A stretch of 64,000 bases of DNA, taken from DASXKD01 sp963762735. GTDB lineage: Bacteria; Actinomycetota; Actinomycetes; Streptosporangiales; Streptosporangiaceae. The notes beneath the pieces were generated by a model. The model saw only the letters and a list, made by a program, of their open reading frames with translations, ran no database searches and was not told where the DNA came from. The position numbers and the translations under genes were made by a program. The stretch lies in NCBI GenBank assembly GCA_963762735.1, contig CAVXMG010000003.1:62001-126000 (forward strand), given 5' to 3'. Positions 62,275 through 64,000 of the stretch are shown piece by piece. How positions within the stretch are numbered: the stretch's first letter is position 1; every line of letters begins with the position of its first letter.

Positions 62275-63018
62275 AGGCGGCCACCGCCGCGGCCAGGCCC
62301 AGGTCCCAGCGCCGGGCGGGCTTGCCGAGGACCGCGGTCCGGGCGGCCGCAGGCTCGCCGCCGGCCCCGTTTCGGGCCGGTTGATCCCCGGCCTCGCCCA
62401 CGGCAGACGGCTCTCCGGCCTCGCCTACGGCGGTCTGGTCCGCAGCCCCGTTCCCGGCGGCGGACCATGTTCCGCCCCGGCGCCAGCGGAGCCGTCCCCG
62501 GCCCCGTTCCCGCTTGCTGGCCCGCGGCCTCATCCCCGGCAGACCGCACGTCAGCTTCGACGGCAGCGGGCCATCCCCGGCACCGTTTCCAGCATGCTGG
62601 CCCGTGGCCTCATCCTCGGCAGAGCGCATGTCAGCTTCGACGGCGGCGGAGCCATCTGCGGTTCCGTTCCCAGCGGACCAAGTTTCCGCCTCGACGCCAG
62701 CGGAGGCGTCCCCGCGCCGCTCTCAGCGGGCCACTCCTCCGTGGCGCCCCCGGCCGCGCTGCCCGCGGACTGCTCCGCGGTATAGGAGGTGGCGCTGGGC
62801 AGGTACTCCTCGTGGGAAAGCGCGGGCACGTCCTCGGGCAGGGAGACGGCGGCAAAGCTCTCGGTCTGGTCCCCCGCTGATGTACCGGCCCGCCGGTCAT
62901 CGACCTGATTCGCGGCCGGCTGGTCCTCGCCCTGGCCGAGGGCAGATTCGTGCTCGGTCTGGCTGCCGGCACGCTTGTTGCCGTTCTGCCAGAGAGTGAG
63001 GCGAAGTCCCAGGCGCAC
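62275..63018 (-). pseudogene. Disordered N-terminal extension of the glycosyltransferase, frame-scrambled
   Basis: From a GTG at 63018 a frame reads VRLGLRLTLWQNGNKRAGSQ, then acidic, low-complexity sequence (EDVPALSHEEYLPSATSYTA) to about 62700. From there the plausible coding hops between frames (EDEATGQHAGNGAG, GDEAAGQQAG, AVGEAGDQPARNGAG, KPARRWDLGLAAAVAA) until the membrane part begins. The hops coincide with duplicated blocks: 62506-62584 and 62585-62664 are near-copies with a 79-bp period, which is not a multiple of three, flanked by a second related pair at about 62452 and 62665. Either this is natural decay or a repeat-driven assembly error. Confidence 0.5.
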
Positions 63019-63208
63019 GTGCCCTACTCTAGAACGGGCCGGTAACCAGCGAATCCGCTCCGGCCTACACACGGGGCGGGCCGCCGTCAGCGGGGCTGCG
63101 CTGACCGAGATCACCGTAATATCACCACATGCCCAGGCCTCTCCGGAGACAATGGACCCGATCCCCGCGTGAGCTACGATTCATGCCGAGGAGCGCTGAG
63201 CAGCAGCA

Positions 63209-64000
63209 ATGAGCCGCTACGAGGACCCTGAAGGCACTGGCGAGAACCCCGCCGGGGGCGCCAGCGGCCGTTCTCGTCGTGGCCGCGGGCGTTCCGATCC
63301 GTGGGAGCCTTCCGGGCGGCCCGGCAAGCGCGCCGCCCGTTCCAGCCAGCCACCCACGCGCAGCCGCCGCGTCCTGGGCCGCCATCCCGTGGTCAGCATC
63401 CTGGCCATCCTCGCCACGCTGACGATCACATTCGTCTCGCTGAGCGCTTACGCCGCCTACCGCAGCGTCTACGACAGCATCCACCATGTCACCGTCACCA
63501 GCGGCGAACTGGGCAAGCGCCCGCCGAAGCTGAATGGCTCGGAAAACATCCTGATCATCGGCTCCGACTCGCGCAACGGTACGCACGGCAGGTTTGGCCG
63601 CGGCATCCAGGGATCCCGGTCCGACACGTCGATGATTCTGCACATCTCGCCGACGCATACCGGCGCGACCGTGATCAGCTTCCCCCGCGACACGATGGTG
63701 CCGATCTTCTCGTGCGACCGCGACGACAACGGGCACCCCGGCCAGCAGGCGCAGCCCGGCGTGCTGGAGCAGCTCAACTCGACCTTCTCCTACGGCGGCC
63801 CGGCTTGTCTGTGGCGGACCTTGGAGCAGGTCACCTCCATTCACATCGACCACTTCGTCGAGGTCGATTTCGAAGGGTTCAAGTCGATCGTCAACGACGT
63901 CGGCGGCGTGCCGGTGTGCCTTCCGTTCGCCATCAAGGACCCCGCCTCGAAGCTGAACCTGCCGGCCGGGAAGAGCATGGTCCACGGCGACCAGGCCCTC
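63209..64000 (+). CDS. LCP (LytR-CpsA-Psr) family protein, C-terminus beyond the window
   Basis: The ATG at 63209 opens a frame of 264 codons that runs off the right edge. A basic, Ser/Arg-rich cytoplasmic tail (about 55 residues) precedes one transmembrane helix (VVSILAILATLTITFVSLSA, residues 61-80). The LCP domain then begins with SENILIIGSDSRNG, the catalytic-site SDTSMILHI (Asp near 139), and ATVISFPRDTMVPI (Arg160, Asp161). HFVEVDFEGFKSIVNDVGGV follows. LCP enzymes attach polyprenyl-linked glycopolymers, such as teichoic acids or arabinogalactan, to peptidoglycan. It is divergent from the glycosyltransferase region, 190 bp apart, consistent with envelope roles for both. Confidence 0.93.
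   Translation, partial: MSRYEDPEGTGENPAGGASGRSRRGRGRSDPWEPSGRPGKRAARSSQPPTRSRRVLGRHPVVSILAILATLTITFVSLSAYAAYRSVYDSIHHVTVTSGELGKRPPKLNGSENILIIGSDSRNGTHGRFGRGIQGSRSDTSMILHISPTHTGATVISFPRDTMVPIFSCDRDDNGHPGQQAQPGVLEQLNSTFSYGGPACLWRTLEQVTSIHIDHFVEVDFEGFKSIVNDVGGVPVCLPFAIKDPASKLNLPAGKSMVHGDQAL

Noticed and set aside
59779..62880. 1033-codon plus-strand open frame
   Set aside because: It lies antisense to the membrane glycosyltransferase; its composition is His/Arg/Gln/Pro-rich with no domain pattern, typical of a GC-driven shadow frame.

Overview
The window is a 64 kb piece of a high-GC Gram-positive chromosome, almost certainly an actinomycete. Support: GTG starts behind strong GGAGG-type ribosome sites, Lsr2 nucleoid proteins, a PatA-like lipid acyltransferase, an LCP-family wall enzyme, DUF2071/DUF2254/DUF2784 proteins, an initiator tRNA whose CCA end is not encoded, and large secreted repeat proteins. 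I cannot name the species. The region is accessory in character: isolated genes, gene stumps, three different IS110-type transposases, IS1182, IS66 and IS5 elements, and long non-coding joints.

Layout. 0-9.5 kb: a secreted WNGT-repeat protein running off the left edge, a TIR-flanked repeat, an IS110 transposase, a phosphoglycerate-mutase-like phosphatase, a DUF2071 protein, a type-B carboxylesterase, lsr2 and a TPR protein. 9.8-15.4 kb: a secreted protein of four 390-bp repeats, an SRPBCC protein, and a low-GC protein with a membrane-active-looking N-terminus and a propeller-like C-terminus. 16-21 kb: a second IS110 transposase and a broken STAND/TPR/ADP-ribosylglycohydrolase gene. 21-29.4 kb: a secreted YVTN propeller protein and a 1965-residue FN3/beta-solenoid surface protein. 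29.5-39.3 kb: an IS1182 element, an IS5 stump, a pentapeptide-repeat protein plus sugar-binding lipoprotein pair, a tautomerase, several truncated genes, IS66, and a second copy of the TIR-flanked repeat. 39.6-53 kb: DUF2254, RecD2 helicase, cold-shock protein, methyltransferase, a third IS110 transposase, acyltransferase, DJ-1/PfpI protein, DUF4436-like and DUF2784 membrane proteins, and a membrane-anchored coiled-coil protein. 53.7-58.9 kb: a two-gene operon of a caspase-like/STAND NTPase/WD40 protein and an alpha/beta hydrolase. 59.7-64 kb: initiator tRNA, a GT39-like membrane glycosyltransferase, and an LCP protein running off the right edge.

The strongest candidate system is the caspase-STAND-WD40 plus hydrolase operon. 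It has the architecture of a sensor-switch-effector conflict (defence or self-killing) module, and one of its propellers contains three identical tandem 135-bp units, a sign of very recent blade amplification. A second STAND-type gene at 17.6-20.8 kb carries an ADP-ribosylglycohydrolase-like tail. The most novel non-coding signal is a pair of roughly 230-250 bp repeats with matching terminal inverted repeats and a conserved internal palindrome. An 85-bp direct repeat that contains the last bases of the initiator tRNA brackets 23.4-59.7 kb and could be the scar of an old integration.

Six genes or IS elements carry clean single-base frameshifts at seven or fewer sites, with the reading frame conserved on both sides. 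These are either assembly indels or very recent decay, and they should be checked in raw reads before any of the genes is called dead.
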